From assembly GCF_016765655.2 (NCBI RefSeq), contig NZ_CP086106.1, positions 3,709,001-3,773,000 on the forward strand: a stretch of DNA of 64,000 nt. The letters are read 5' to 3'. Positions 51,655 to 59,627 of this stretch are shown one piece after another. Under the pieces are notes generated by a model. The model ran no database searches. It was not told where the DNA came from and saw only the letters and a program-made list of their open reading frames with translations. Source of the DNA: Skermanella mucosa (lineage in GTDB: Bacteria > Pseudomonadota > Alphaproteobacteria > Azospirillales > Azospirillaceae). How positions within the stretch are numbered: position 1 is the first letter of the stretch; the number at the start of each line of letters is the position of its first letter. A program made the position numbers and the translations under genes.

Positions 51655-52260
51655 GTGGGCCAGGACGTTCCGACCATCCACCTCGTGCGGCACGGCGAGC
51701 ATGACCTTCCCCCGGGTTTGCTCGCCGGCCGCACGCCCGGCATTGCGCTGTCGGGGCGCGGAATCGACCAGGCCCGGCGCACGGCGGAGCGGCTGGCCCA
51801 TGCCGGCGGCATCGCCGCGGTCTATTCCAGCCCGCTGGAGCGTACCACCCGGACGGCCGGCATCATCGCCGATCGCCTGGGGCTTGCCGCCGGGATCTCC
51901 GAAGCCCTGATCGAGATCGACTTCGGCGACTGGACCGGTCGCCCGTTCGCCGAACTGGACGCACGGGAGGACTGGCGCCGCTGGAATCATTTCCGAAGCG
52001 GAACGCGCCCGCCCGGCGGCGAGACCATGGCGGAGGTGCAGGCGCGGACCCTGAGGTTCATCGAGAAGCTGGTCCACGGCGGGCTGCAAGGTTCCGCCGT
52101 GCTGGTCAGCCATTGCGACGTGATCCGGGCCGTCCTGGCCCATTGTCTCGGCATGCCGCTGGACCTTCTCCTGCGGCTGGAGGTAGCGACAGCCTCCGTC
52201 AGCACCATCGAGATCGGCCCCTGGGGGCCCCGCATCCTGCGGATCAACGAGGAACCATGA
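51655..52260 (+). CDS. Histidine phosphatase family protein
   Basis: A 201-residue phosphoglycerate-mutase-like phosphatase. LVRHGEHD carries the catalytic RHG, a second Arg is in SSPLERTTRTAG, the proton donor Glu lies in IEIDFGDWTGRPF, and the second His is in LVSHCDVIRAV. The start is a GTG at 51655, 6 bp after ino1. The context suggests it dephosphorylates inositol phosphate or a derivative; cobalamin-type phosphatases (CobC) have similar sequences, but no cobalamin genes are near. Its stop overlaps the next start as ATGA. Confidence 0.87.
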   Translation: MGQDVPTIHLVRHGEHDLPPGLLAGRTPGIALSGRGIDQARRTAERLAHAGGIAAVYSSPLERTTRTAGIIADRLGLAAGISEALIEIDFGDWTGRPFAELDAREDWRRWNHFRSGTRPPGGETMAEVQARTLRFIEKLVHGGLQGSAVLVSHCDVIRAVLAHCLGMPLDLLLRLEVATASVSTIEIGPWGPRILRINEEP

Positions 52261-53015
52261 TGAGCGAGCAGGACGAAATCCGGCGCCGGATCGATGATCT
52301 GGGCCAGTGGTTTCACAATATCGAGTTGAAGGGCGTGCGCACCGCGCCGAACCATTTCCTGGGTGACTATCCCAACGTCAAGTGGCAACGCTTCGCCCAT
52401 GCGGTGCCGGAAGATCTGCGCGGCATGACCGTGCTGGATATCGGCTGCAACGGCGGTTTCTACTCGATCGAGATGAAGCGCCGCGGAGCCGACCGGGTGG
52501 TTGCCATCGACAGCGAGCCGATGTATCTGGGCCAAGCCCGTTTCGCGGCCGAAATGAGCGGCGTCGAGATCGAGTTCCGCGAGATGTCGGTCTATGACCT
52601 GGGCCGGCTCGGGGAACGCTTCGACCTCGTGATCTTCATGGGCGTACTCTATCACCTGCGCCATCCGCTGCTGGCGCTGGACCTGATCCATGAGCATGCG
52701 GCGCGTGACCTGCTGCTGTTCCAGTCGATGATGCGCGGCAGCCAGGAGGTCGAGCCCCTGGACGAGAATTACCCCATCACCGAGACCGGCATCTTCGGCA
52801 AGCCCGGCTACCCGAAGATGCATTTCGTCGAACGTCGCTATTCCAATGACGACAGCAACTGGTGGATCCCGAACCGGGCCTGCGTCGAGGCCATGCTGCG
52901 CGACAGCGGTTTCGACATCCAGCAGAGGGCGGAGGAGGAGGTCTATCTCTGCCGCCGCACCGAACGCCGGGCGCCCGGGGTGGCCGCCGTTTATCCAGCG
53001 AGGGGACAGCAATGA
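52257..53015 (+). CDS. SAM-dependent methyltransferase (TIGR04290-like)
   Basis: A 252-residue class I methyltransferase. The SAM motif is VLDIGCNGGFYSIEMKRRGA, followed by acidic motif II (VVAIDSEPMYLGQAR) and motif IV (FDLVIFMGVLYHLRHPLLAL). The N-terminus (RRRIDDLGQWFHNIELKGVR) and the C-terminal EVYLCRR resemble the Rta_06860/TIGR04290 group and the tRNA-modifying CmoB-like family. A second ATG at 52260 is equally possible. The operon context suggests methylation of an inositol- or sugar-derived molecule, but this is inference. Confidence 0.85.
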   Translation: MMSEQDEIRRRIDDLGQWFHNIELKGVRTAPNHFLGDYPNVKWQRFAHAVPEDLRGMTVLDIGCNGGFYSIEMKRRGADRVVAIDSEPMYLGQARFAAEMSGVEIEFREMSVYDLGRLGERFDLVIFMGVLYHLRHPLLALDLIHEHAARDLLLFQSMMRGSQEVEPLDENYPITETGIFGKPGYPKMHFVERRYSNDDSNWWIPNRACVEAMLRDSGFDIQQRAEEEVYLCRRTERRAPGVAAVYPARGQQ

Positions 53016-53899
53016 TCGAAGCGGCGATGATCTGGAACGAGCCCAACAACAAGTCCCACTGGGATCCCGAGCTTGACCCGGACTGGATCGCCTTCGGCCG
53101 GATGGCGTCGCTGGCGGGCCAGGCGATCAAGGCTGAAGCCCCCGGCCTGCTGCGTGTCCTGGGCGGCATCTCGCCGATCGACCCGGTGTTCATCTCCAAG
53201 CTCCGGTCGCGCGGGGTGCTCGACCATGTGGACGTGGTGGCGGTCCACGGCTTTCCGCTGGACTGGAACCTGTGGCCGATCCACGAATGGCCCGAACGGC
53301 TGAAGGAGATCCAGGCGGTCACCGACCTGCCGGTCTGGGTCAGCGAGGTCGGCGTTTCGACGTTCGGCGCGGAGGAAGTCCAGGAATTCGGCCTTCAGCG
53401 CACCGCCGACCTGCTGATCGGCCGGGTGCCGCGCATCCATTGGTACAGCCTGTACGACCTGCCCCGCTCGTGGGAGGCGACGACCCGCCATCGCGAAGCG
53501 GAAGGGTCGTCGTATTATCGGCACTTCTACATGGGCCTGCTGCGCGAGGACGGCTCGCCGAAGCTGGCGATGAGCCACTTCAACCGCTACACGCCCGACA
53601 TGGGCATCTGCCAGTGGTTCCATTACGAGGACCACCGCCTGGACGACGCCGTCCGGTGGCTGCGCGACCTGGGCGTCCGGCACCTGCGCACGGGCCTGAG
53701 CTGGGCCGACAGCTTCCGCCCGAACGCCCTGGACTGGTTCGACCGCCAGATGAAGGCGCTGGAGGAGTTCGACGTGACGGTGACCTTCTGCTTCACCCCG
53801 GAACACCGCGGGCTGGCTCCCCACCACACCAGCCCGCCCCAGGTGCCGGAGGAGTTCGCGGAATTCTGCGCCACGATGGTCCGGCGGTACGCGGCTTGA
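53012..53899 (+). CDS. Clan GH-A glycosidase-like protein with apparent circular permutation
   Basis: A 295-residue protein, started by ATGA overlap with the methyltransferase gene. It opens directly at the acid/base motif of GH39-like glycosidases, IWNEPNN (Glu10), and carries a nucleophile-like Glu112 in WVSEVGVS, followed by barrel strand 8 (HWYSLYDLPRSWE). From residue about 197 it continues with what normally comes first in such barrels: ICQWFHYEDHRLDDAVRWLR, LGVRHLRTGLSWADSF and VTVTFCFTPEHRGLAPHH, ending where WNEPN would follow. The substrate is unknown. Annotated relatives are called beta-xylosidase. Confidence 0.75.
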   Translation: MIEAAMIWNEPNNKSHWDPELDPDWIAFGRMASLAGQAIKAEAPGLLRVLGGISPIDPVFISKLRSRGVLDHVDVVAVHGFPLDWNLWPIHEWPERLKEIQAVTDLPVWVSEVGVSTFGAEEVQEFGLQRTADLLIGRVPRIHWYSLYDLPRSWEATTRHREAEGSSYYRHFYMGLLREDGSPKLAMSHFNRYTPDMGICQWFHYEDHRLDDAVRWLRDLGVRHLRTGLSWADSFRPNALDWFDRQMKALEEFDVTVTFCFTPEHRGLAPHHTSPPQVPEEFAEFCATMVRRYAA

Positions 53900-53965
53900 G
53901 GCGGCACCCGTAGCTCGCCTTTAGAGCTGTGCCCGATCAGGTCGATCCGGCCGGAGCAGCCGGGA

Positions 53966-54059
53966 CGATGCGTTGGGCCATGACCCAACCTACGATCGAC
54001 GGTCCGCATCACCTCCGCCCTGCATCAAACCGTAGGTTGGGCCGTGGCTCAACGCATCG
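53966..54059. repeat. REP-like imperfect inverted repeat
   Basis: Two 29-base arms (53966-53994 and 54031-54059) are inverted copies matching at about 26 positions. Each arm alone also folds, through GTTGGG / CCCAAC in the left arm. The CGTAGGTTGGG wording is that of a common extragenic palindrome in Gram-negative genomes. It lies between the glycosidase stop and the end of the MFS gene, so it may also act as a transcript end. Confidence 0.75.
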
Positions 54060-54182
54060 CGGCGAATGGAACGTCAGGCTGCATGGACCGGAGCGGTTCA
54101 ACCCGGTCGGAAACAGCTCTAGTGAATGCATGTGACTGTTTAAATGCTGTAAAGATCTTCCAGTCCGAACATTCAGTCGTCC

Positions 54183-55850
54183 TCAATGCTCGGCGTCGGC
54201 GCCCGGCGGCCAGCCCATGCGGGGTGTGCCGCGGGCCAGCAGATGGGAGACGCGGGGGTCGGCGGAGCCCCGGTGGAAAGCGCGGACACGGTCCAGCATC
54301 TCCCGGTCGGCCATGGTGGTGCGGCGCTGGTGGCGGAGGTCGTCCAGCCAGGAGCGGAGCAGGAACGCCTCGACCCAGCGACACGGGTTGGCGGCGTCCT
54401 GGTACAGGGTCCAGCGCACGGCACCGTCACGCCGCCGCAGCCGGCGCAGGTTTCTCATTGCGGCGGCAAAGGCCGCGGCGTCGGCGGGATCGACCTCGTA
54501 CTCGACCGTCACGGCGACGGAGCCGGGGCCGGCATCCAGGCCGGGTGCCAGGGTCGGGCGCGGCAGTGCCGTGATCGGGGACATGTCTGGCGCGATGTTG
54601 GCCGGCAGGCGGAAGCGCAGCGCCAGGATCAGGCTTAGCGCCAGCGCAAGGCCGGCGGCGGTGAGCGCCTGCCCCGTGCCGATCTCCTCGGCGGCATGGC
54701 CCCAGCCCCAGCTTCCCAGCGCCAGGCCGCCGAACAGCGACATCTGGTATATCGACAGTACCCGCGCCTTGACCCAGTTGGCGGCCGAGAGCTGGACCAT
54801 CACGTTGAAGCTGGACAGCGTCAACATCCAGGCCGCCCCGCCCAGCACCAGGGCCGGTATCACCGCGTAGAGGCTCGGGAAAAGCCCCAGCACCAGGGTT
54901 GCGACGGCGAAGGACACCGTCCCGATCGCGACCAGCATCTGGCCGCTGGTTCGTCGGCGCAGCACGCCGATGTTCAGCGCGCCGATGATGGCGCCGACGC
55001 CCAGGCTGCCGAGCAGGATACCGTAGGTGAACGGCCCTCCTCCGAGATCCTCGCGCGCGACCAGAGGCAGCAGCGCCCAGGCGGCCCCGGCCGTGGCGGT
55101 GAAGGCGAAGCAGCGTAGCATCACCGTCAGCACGGTGGGCGAGCCTCCGACATAGCGCAAGCCGCTGGCCATCGCGGGCAACAGGCCCTCGCGCGGCAGC
55201 TCGTCCCCCGGACGCTTCGGGCGCCACGCCAGCAGCACCCCGATGATGAAGATGTTGGAAACCGCGTTGAGGATGAATGACGCCTGGACGCCCAGCGTCG
55301 CCACCACCAGCCCGCCGATCGCCGGCCCGACCGATCGGGCGATGTTGAAGCCGATGCTGTTCAGCGCCACGGCGGCCGGCAGCTCCGACCGGGGCACCAG
55401 GTCGCCTACCGAAGCCTGATAGGCAGGCTGGCGCAACGCCGATCCGGTGTCCATCAAGAACACCAGGGCGAGCAGCAGCCACGGCGTCACGGCCCCCGCG
55501 CCTTCCAGCACGGCGATCAGGGTGGCTCCCGACAGGACGATGACCTGGCCGGTCATGAACACCAGCCGCCTGTCCCACAGGTCGGCCAGCGCGCCGCCGA
55601 AAAGCGAGAACATCAGCACCGGCAAGGCGGTCGCCGACTGGACCAGCGCCACCATGGCGGCGCTGTCCGCGATCGATGTCATCAGCCAGGCGGCGCCGAC
55701 CGACTGGATCCAGACGCCGAGGTTGGACATCAGGGTGGCGAACCAGATCGCCCTGAACATCGGATAGCGGAATGGCGCCAGCGCCGAAGGCAGTTTCGGC
55801 ACGCTCACGGCGGCCGCGGTCGTCTTGGTGTCTTCTTCTCGTGCCGGCAT
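54183..55850 (-). CDS. MFS_3 (EntS-like) exporter with C-terminal ABM-like domain
   Basis: A 555-residue protein. Residues 20-415 form a 12-span MFS_3 transporter (FRAIWFATLMSNLGVWIQSV at the first span; ALADLWDRRLVFMTGQVIVL at the A motif). About 110 soluble residues follow (TVEYEVDPADAAAFAAAMRN, then AVRWTLYQDAANPCRWVEAF, RSWLDDLRHQRRTT), a ferredoxin-like antibiotic-biosynthesis-monooxygenase fold. This fusion is seen in some annotated MFS_3 proteins. EntS exports enterobactin; the substrate here is unknown, and no siderophore genes are nearby. Confidence 0.85.
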   Translation of the reverse strand: MPAREEDTKTTAAAVSVPKLPSALAPFRYPMFRAIWFATLMSNLGVWIQSVGAAWLMTSIADSAAMVALVQSATALPVLMFSLFGGALADLWDRRLVFMTGQVIVLSGATLIAVLEGAGAVTPWLLLALVFLMDTGSALRQPAYQASVGDLVPRSELPAAVALNSIGFNIARSVGPAIGGLVVATLGVQASFILNAVSNIFIIGVLLAWRPKRPGDELPREGLLPAMASGLRYVGGSPTVLTVMLRCFAFTATAGAAWALLPLVAREDLGGGPFTYGILLGSLGVGAIIGALNIGVLRRRTSGQMLVAIGTVSFAVATLVLGLFPSLYAVIPALVLGGAAWMLTLSSFNVMVQLSAANWVKARVLSIYQMSLFGGLALGSWGWGHAAEEIGTGQALTAAGLALALSLILALRFRLPANIAPDMSPITALPRPTLAPGLDAGPGSVAVTVEYEVDPADAAAFAAAMRNLRRLRRRDGAVRWTLYQDAANPCRWVEAFLLRSWLDDLRHQRRTTMADREMLDRVRAFHRGSADPRVSHLLARGTPRMGWPPGADAEH

Positions 55851-55984
55851 GAATCAGCGTAGTCGGATTGGCGGGAGGAGGAGGAGCACCCGTTTCAACA
55901 GGTAAGGGAGAGAACCGGCCCACGGGCGAGCGAGCCCGGAGCAGAACAAAAGACATATGACCGGCGGCGGTATTGCCCTTTACG

Positions 55985-56001
55985 GACCGGTCATACCGGT
56001 C
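55985..56001. promoter_or_regulatory. 17-bp dyad upstream of the CYTH gene
   Basis: GACCGGT-CAT-ACCGGTC is a perfect 7-bp inverted repeat centred about 46 bp before the ATG at 56039, between divergent genes. It may be an operator for either one. Confidence 0.35.
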
Positions 56002-56038
56002 TACTGTCTCCCTGTCACAACGCAGTCGGTTGGCAATC

Positions 56039-56515
56039 ATGTCATTCGAAATCGAAAGGAGATTCCTGGTCTGTCAGGATATCGATCGGCTCTGCCGGGA
56101 CGGGGACAGAATAATCCAGGGATATTTTACTTTCGACCGGGAGTCACGTATCCGTATCCGCATCCGGAATGACCGCGCTTTCCTGACCATAAAGGGTCCG
56201 CGACAGGGAATGACCCGGTCCGAGTTCGAAACCAATATTCCATTGCCTATCGCGGCGGCCATGCTGTCGCGACTGCCGCCTGAATCGCTGATCGAAAAGG
56301 TCAGGTACACGTTGCCTTACGCCGGCTTGGCGTGGGAGATCGACGTGTTCGGCGGCCTGAATGCCGGGCTGGTCGTAGCCGAAGTGGAGCTTTCCCACCC
56401 GGAGCAGGAAATCACCCTGCCCCACTGGGTCGGCCGCGAGATCACCTACGACGCACGTTATGGAAACTCCAGCCTTTCCGTCGAACCCGTTTCCAGTTGG
56501 ACGCAAGCTGCCTGA
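56039..56515 (+). CDS. CYTH domain protein (triphosphate tunnel metalloenzyme)
   Basis: A 158-residue protein with the CYTH signature ExExRF as EIERRFLV at residues 4-11. It continues with the alternating charged strands of the tunnel (SRIRIRIRNDRAFLTIKG, EKVRYTLPYAGLAWEIDVF, VVAEVELSHPEQEI). Bacterial members are mostly inorganic triphosphatases or class IV adenylate cyclases; the short form resembles the ygiF/CYTH phosphatase group. The frame extends upstream to 55973 without a ribosome site. Confidence 0.9.
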   Translation: MSFEIERRFLVCQDIDRLCRDGDRIIQGYFTFDRESRIRIRIRNDRAFLTIKGPRQGMTRSEFETNIPLPIAAAMLSRLPPESLIEKVRYTLPYAGLAWEIDVFGGLNAGLVVAEVELSHPEQEITLPHWVGREITYDARYGNSSLSVEPVSSWTQAA

Positions 56516-56534
56516 GCCTCCTGCGCAGGTACTT

Positions 56535-56900
56535 TCAAACGGCTTTGCGCACCAGGAACGGTTCCTCGACGGCGGATAGCCTGTCAGCGCTCTTGGGAAG
56601 CTTCTCGGCGATCCCGAGCGCCGTTTCGCGCCGCCGCATCTCTTCCCAGATATCGTCAGGGGTGATCCCCATGTCCGCCCACAGGACCGCCAAATTGTAG
56701 ATCAGGTCGGCGCTCTCCGCGACCACGCCGTCATGGTTGTCCTGGACGGCTTCGATCACGATCTCGACCGCTTCCTCCCCGACTTTCTGAGCCATCTTCG
56801 CCCGGCCGGCCTGGTGGAGCTTGGCCGTGCGCGACTTCTTCGGGTCGAGTTCCCGATGCTCAAGGATGGATTGGTATAGACGTCTCAATGAGTCGTGCAT
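56535..56900 (-). CDS. hisE: Phosphoribosyl-ATP pyrophosphatase-like protein (HisE), unlinked
   Basis: A 121-residue all-alpha NTP pyrophosphohydrolase. The HisE wording is clear: LRRLYQSILEHRELDPKKSR, QKVGEEAVEIVIEA (metal-binding EExxE region) and ESADLIYNLAVLWADMG. HisE normally lies in a his operon, but no his genes are near, so this may be a second copy or a house-cleaning MazG-type enzyme. The ATG at 56900 fits the family start although its ribosome site is poor; a GTG at 56942 is the alternative. A good sigma-70 promoter lies upstream. Confidence 0.85.
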   Translation of the reverse strand: MHDSLRRLYQSILEHRELDPKKSRTAKLHQAGRAKMAQKVGEEAVEIVIEAVQDNHDGVVAESADLIYNLAVLWADMGITPDDIWEEMRRRETALGIAEKLPKSADRLSAVEEPFLVRKAV

Positions 56901-56968
56901 GATGTATGTACCATTGGCCGGCAGGGCGAGATTGCGGCTCACTATGCCTGAGTCGCTCCCATCCTGGA

Positions 56969-56997
56969 ATTATAATGACAGATCTTACAGGTGGTAA
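56969..56997 (-). promoter_or_regulatory. Sigma-70-type promoter for hisE
   Basis: On the minus strand TTACCA (56997-56992) and TATAAT (56974-56969) are separated by exactly 17 bases. The -10 is a perfect consensus, rare in this G+C-rich window. Transcription would start near 56962, giving a leader of about 60 bases to the ATG at 56900. Confidence 0.7.
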
Positions 56998-57064
56998 GCT
57001 GACGCAGTCTTGTCAGCAGCTTTCTATCCCTCTTTCGGACAGAATGCTTCGGCCAAAGTAACGA

Positions 57065-57841
57065 TCAGGCGAAATCCCGGAAACCGTCGGCCTTGGCCCG
57101 ATCGTAGCCCTGGCTGGCGCGCAGGAGCTGGCGCGTATAGTCCTGCGCGGCCTCGCCGCGCCGCAGGTCGGCAACGGACATCTCCTCCACCACGCGGCCC
57201 CGGTTCATCACGGCCAGCCGGTCGCACATGTATGCGACCACCGCAAGATTGTGGCTGACCAGGATGTAGGTCAGGGCGCGCTCGGCCCGGAGCCGCTTCA
57301 ACAGGTTGAGGATTTCTGCCTGGACGGAGACGTCCAGGGCCGACGTCGGCTCGTCCAGCAGCAGCACGCGCGGCTCCAGGATCAGGGCGCGCGCGATGGC
57401 GACCCGCTGGCGCTGCCCGCCCGAAAGCTGGTGGGGAAAGCGGAAGCGGAAACCGGAGCCGAGCCCCACTTCGCCCAGGACGCGCTCGATGCGCCGGTCG
57501 GCATCGCCCAGCCCGTGGATCGCGACGGGTTCCGCCAGGATGCGGTCGATGGTGTGGCGCGGGTGGAGCGAGCCATAGGGGTCCTGGAAGACCATCTGGC
57601 AGCGCTTGAAGAAGGCCTTGTCCCGGCGTTGCCGCTGCGGTTGCTCGTCGACCGACACGATCCCCGTCCAGTCCGGGTTCAGCCCGCTGACCGCGCGCAA
57701 AACGGTTGATTTGCCCGATCCGGACTCGCCGACCAGACCGAAGCTTTCGCCCTCGCCGACCCGGAAGGTGACGCCCTGGACCGCGTGGATGGCGCTTTCG
57801 CCGTGGCCGAAGGTGACGTTCAGATCCTCGACCTCGATCAT
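57065..57841 (-). CDS. Peptide ABC transporter ATP-binding protein (DppF-like)
   Basis: A 258-residue ATPase with Walker [10 protein letters not shown], signature LSGGQRQRVAIARALI and Walker [13 protein letters not shown]. It is the last gene of a five-gene leftward operon (binding protein, two permeases, two ATPases). The start at 57841 overlaps the stop of the preceding ATPase gene. It lacks the long C-terminal oligopeptide motif seen in many DppF proteins, ending soon after QLLRASQGY. Confidence 0.9.
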   Translation of the reverse strand: MIEVEDLNVTFGHGESAIHAVQGVTFRVGEGESFGLVGESGSGKSTVLRAVSGLNPDWTGIVSVDEQPQRQRRDKAFFKRCQMVFQDPYGSLHPRHTIDRILAEPVAIHGLGDADRRIERVLGEVGLGSGFRFRFPHQLSGGQRQRVAIARALILEPRVLLLDEPTSALDVSVQAEILNLLKRLRAERALTYILVSHNLAVVAYMCDRLAVMNRGRVVEEMSVADLRRGEAAQDYTRQLLRASQGYDRAKADGFRDFA

Positions 57842-58716
57842 CGGCCGCTCCCGGTTCCGTTGCCCGTTCGGTTGTCCGCCCAGGCGGGATCGCGGGTCAG
57901 GACCGGCAGTTCGGACCGCGTCTCGTCCAGCCTGGGCAGGCTGTCCAGCAGGCCGCGGGTGTAGGGGTGCTTCGCGTCGTGCAGTTCGTCGGCCCGGCAG
58001 GTCTCGACCACCCGGCCGGCATACATGATCAGGATCCGATCGCAGAACGATGCGACGAGGTTGAGGTCGTGGCTGATGAAGATCAGCCCCATCCCCCGCC
58101 TGCCGCACAGTTCGTCCATGATCGCCAGTACCTGCATCTGGACCGTCACGTCCAGGGCCGACGTCGGCTCGTCCGCGATCAGCAGGTCGGGGTCTGGGAT
58201 CAGCATCATCGCGATCATGATGCGCTGGCCCATCCCGCCGGAGACCTCGTGCGGGTACAGGCCGAATACCCGCTCAGGGTCGCGGATGCGGACGGAGTCC
58301 AGCATTTCCAGCGCGCGGCGCCTGGCTTCGCGCCGGCCGGCGCCGCTGTGGACCTGGTAGGCCTCCGCGATCTGGCGGCCCACCGTCATCACCGGGTTGA
58401 GCGAGAACTTGGGGTCCTGCATGACCATGGAGATGCGACGGCCCCGGATGCCGCGCAGCGTGCGCTCGGACGCGGTGCGCAGGTCGGTGCCGTCGAACTC
58501 GATCCGGTCGGCGGTCACCTCGCCCGGCGGCGGCACCAGCCGCAGGACGGCTCGACCCGTCATGGACTTGCCCGAGCCGGACTCGCCGACGATGCCCAGC
58601 TTCTCCCGGCCGACGGTGAAGGAGACGCCGCGGACGGCCTCGGTGAAGCCGTCGCGCGCCGGGAAGCGGACGCGCAGATTCTCGACGGTGAGGAGTGGGG
58701 GTGTCAGGGAAGTCAT
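57838..58716 (-). CDS. Peptide ABC transporter ATP-binding protein (DppD-like)
   Basis: A 292-residue ATPase with Walker [15 protein letters not shown], signature [15 protein letters not shown], Walker [13 protein letters not shown] and the peptide-transporter C-terminal region ([16 protein letters not shown]). Coupled by ATGA overlaps on both sides. The ATG at 58716 is preferred over the longer open frame. Confidence 0.91.
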   Translation of the reverse strand: MTSLTPPLLTVENLRVRFPARDGFTEAVRGVSFTVGREKLGIVGESGSGKSMTGRAVLRLVPPPGEVTADRIEFDGTDLRTASERTLRGIRGRRISMVMQDPKFSLNPVMTVGRQIAEAYQVHSGAGRREARRRALEMLDSVRIRDPERVFGLYPHEVSGGMGQRIMIAMMLIPDPDLLIADEPTSALDVTVQMQVLAIMDELCGRRGMGLIFISHDLNLVASFCDRILIMYAGRVVETCRADELHDAKHPYTRGLLDSLPRLDETRSELPVLTRDPAWADNRTGNGTGSGR

Positions 58717-59627
58717 CCGTTCTTGGGGTCCAGCACGTCGCGCAGCCCGTCGCCCAGCAGGTTGAAGCCCAGGCTGACGACGAAGATCGCGAGTCCCGGC
58801 AAGGTGGCGACCCACCACTGTTCCAGAAGGTACTGCCGTCCGGTCGAGATCATGGCGCCCCATTCCGGCAGCGGCGGCTGGGCGCCCAGCCCCAGGAAGC
58901 CCAGCCCAGCGGCGGTCAGGATGATCCCGGCCATGTCGAGCGTCACCCGGACGATCAGGGAGGAGGTGCAGAGCGGGATCACGTGCCCCGCGATGATCCG
59001 CACGGGCGAGGCGCCCTGAAGGCGGACCGCGCTGATGAAGTCGCTGTGGCGGATCGTCATGGTCTCGGCCCTGGCGATGCGTGCATAGGGCGGCCAGGAG
59101 GTGATCGCGATGGCGATCACCGCGTTCTCGATCCCGGGTCCCAGCGCCGCGACGAAGGCCAGCGCCAGGATCAGCTTGGGGAAGGCCAGGAAGATGTCGG
59201 TGACCCGCATCAGCACGATGTCGGTCCAGCCTCCCAGATAGCCGGACACGGTGCCGATCAGCAGCCCGACCACCGGGGCGGTGACAGCCACCAGGAGCAC
59301 GATGTAGAGCGTCAGCCGCGAGCCGTGAACGACGCGCGAGAAGATATCCCGGCCGAACTGGTCGGTGCCGAACCAGTGGTCGGCGCCGGGCGGCTGCAGC
59401 CGGTTCGCGAGGTCCTGGTCGTAGGGCGACTGGGTCGCGATCAGCGGCGCGAACAGGGCGACGAGGATCAGGGCCGCGATGATGAAGAAGCCTACCATCG
59501 CCAGCCGGTTCCGCGAGAAGGCCAGCCAGCCGGCATAAAGCCGGCCCAGCCGGGCCTGCCCGCGCGAGCGCGGCGTGTCGGTCAGCAGCCAGTCGCGCAG
59601 GCTCCCCTTCGTCGGCGCGGCGGTCAT
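58713..59627 (-). CDS. Peptide ABC transporter permease (DppC-like)
   Basis: A 304-residue permease with six spans and an N-terminal OppC_N region ([20 protein letters not shown]). The EAA loop reads [20 protein letters not shown] and the following [14 protein letters not shown] is typical. Coupled by ATGA overlaps to both neighbours. Confidence 0.92.
   Translation of the reverse strand: MTAAPTKGSLRDWLLTDTPRSRGQARLGRLYAGWLAFSRNRLAMVGFFIIAALILVALFAPLIATQSPYDQDLANRLQPPGADHWFGTDQFGRDIFSRVVHGSRLTLYIVLLVAVTAPVVGLLIGTVSGYLGGWTDIVLMRVTDIFLAFPKLILALAFVAALGPGIENAVIAIAITSWPPYARIARAETMTIRHSDFISAVRLQGASPVRIIAGHVIPLCTSSLIVRVTLDMAGIILTAAGLGFLGLGAQPPLPEWGAMISTGRQYLLEQWWVATLPGLAIFVVSLGFNLLGDGLRDVLDPKNG

Noticed and set aside
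53966-54059. Inverted repeat considered as the ends of an insertion sequence
   Set aside because: Only 36 bases lie between the arms, with no transposase and no visible target duplication; a REP-like element fits better.
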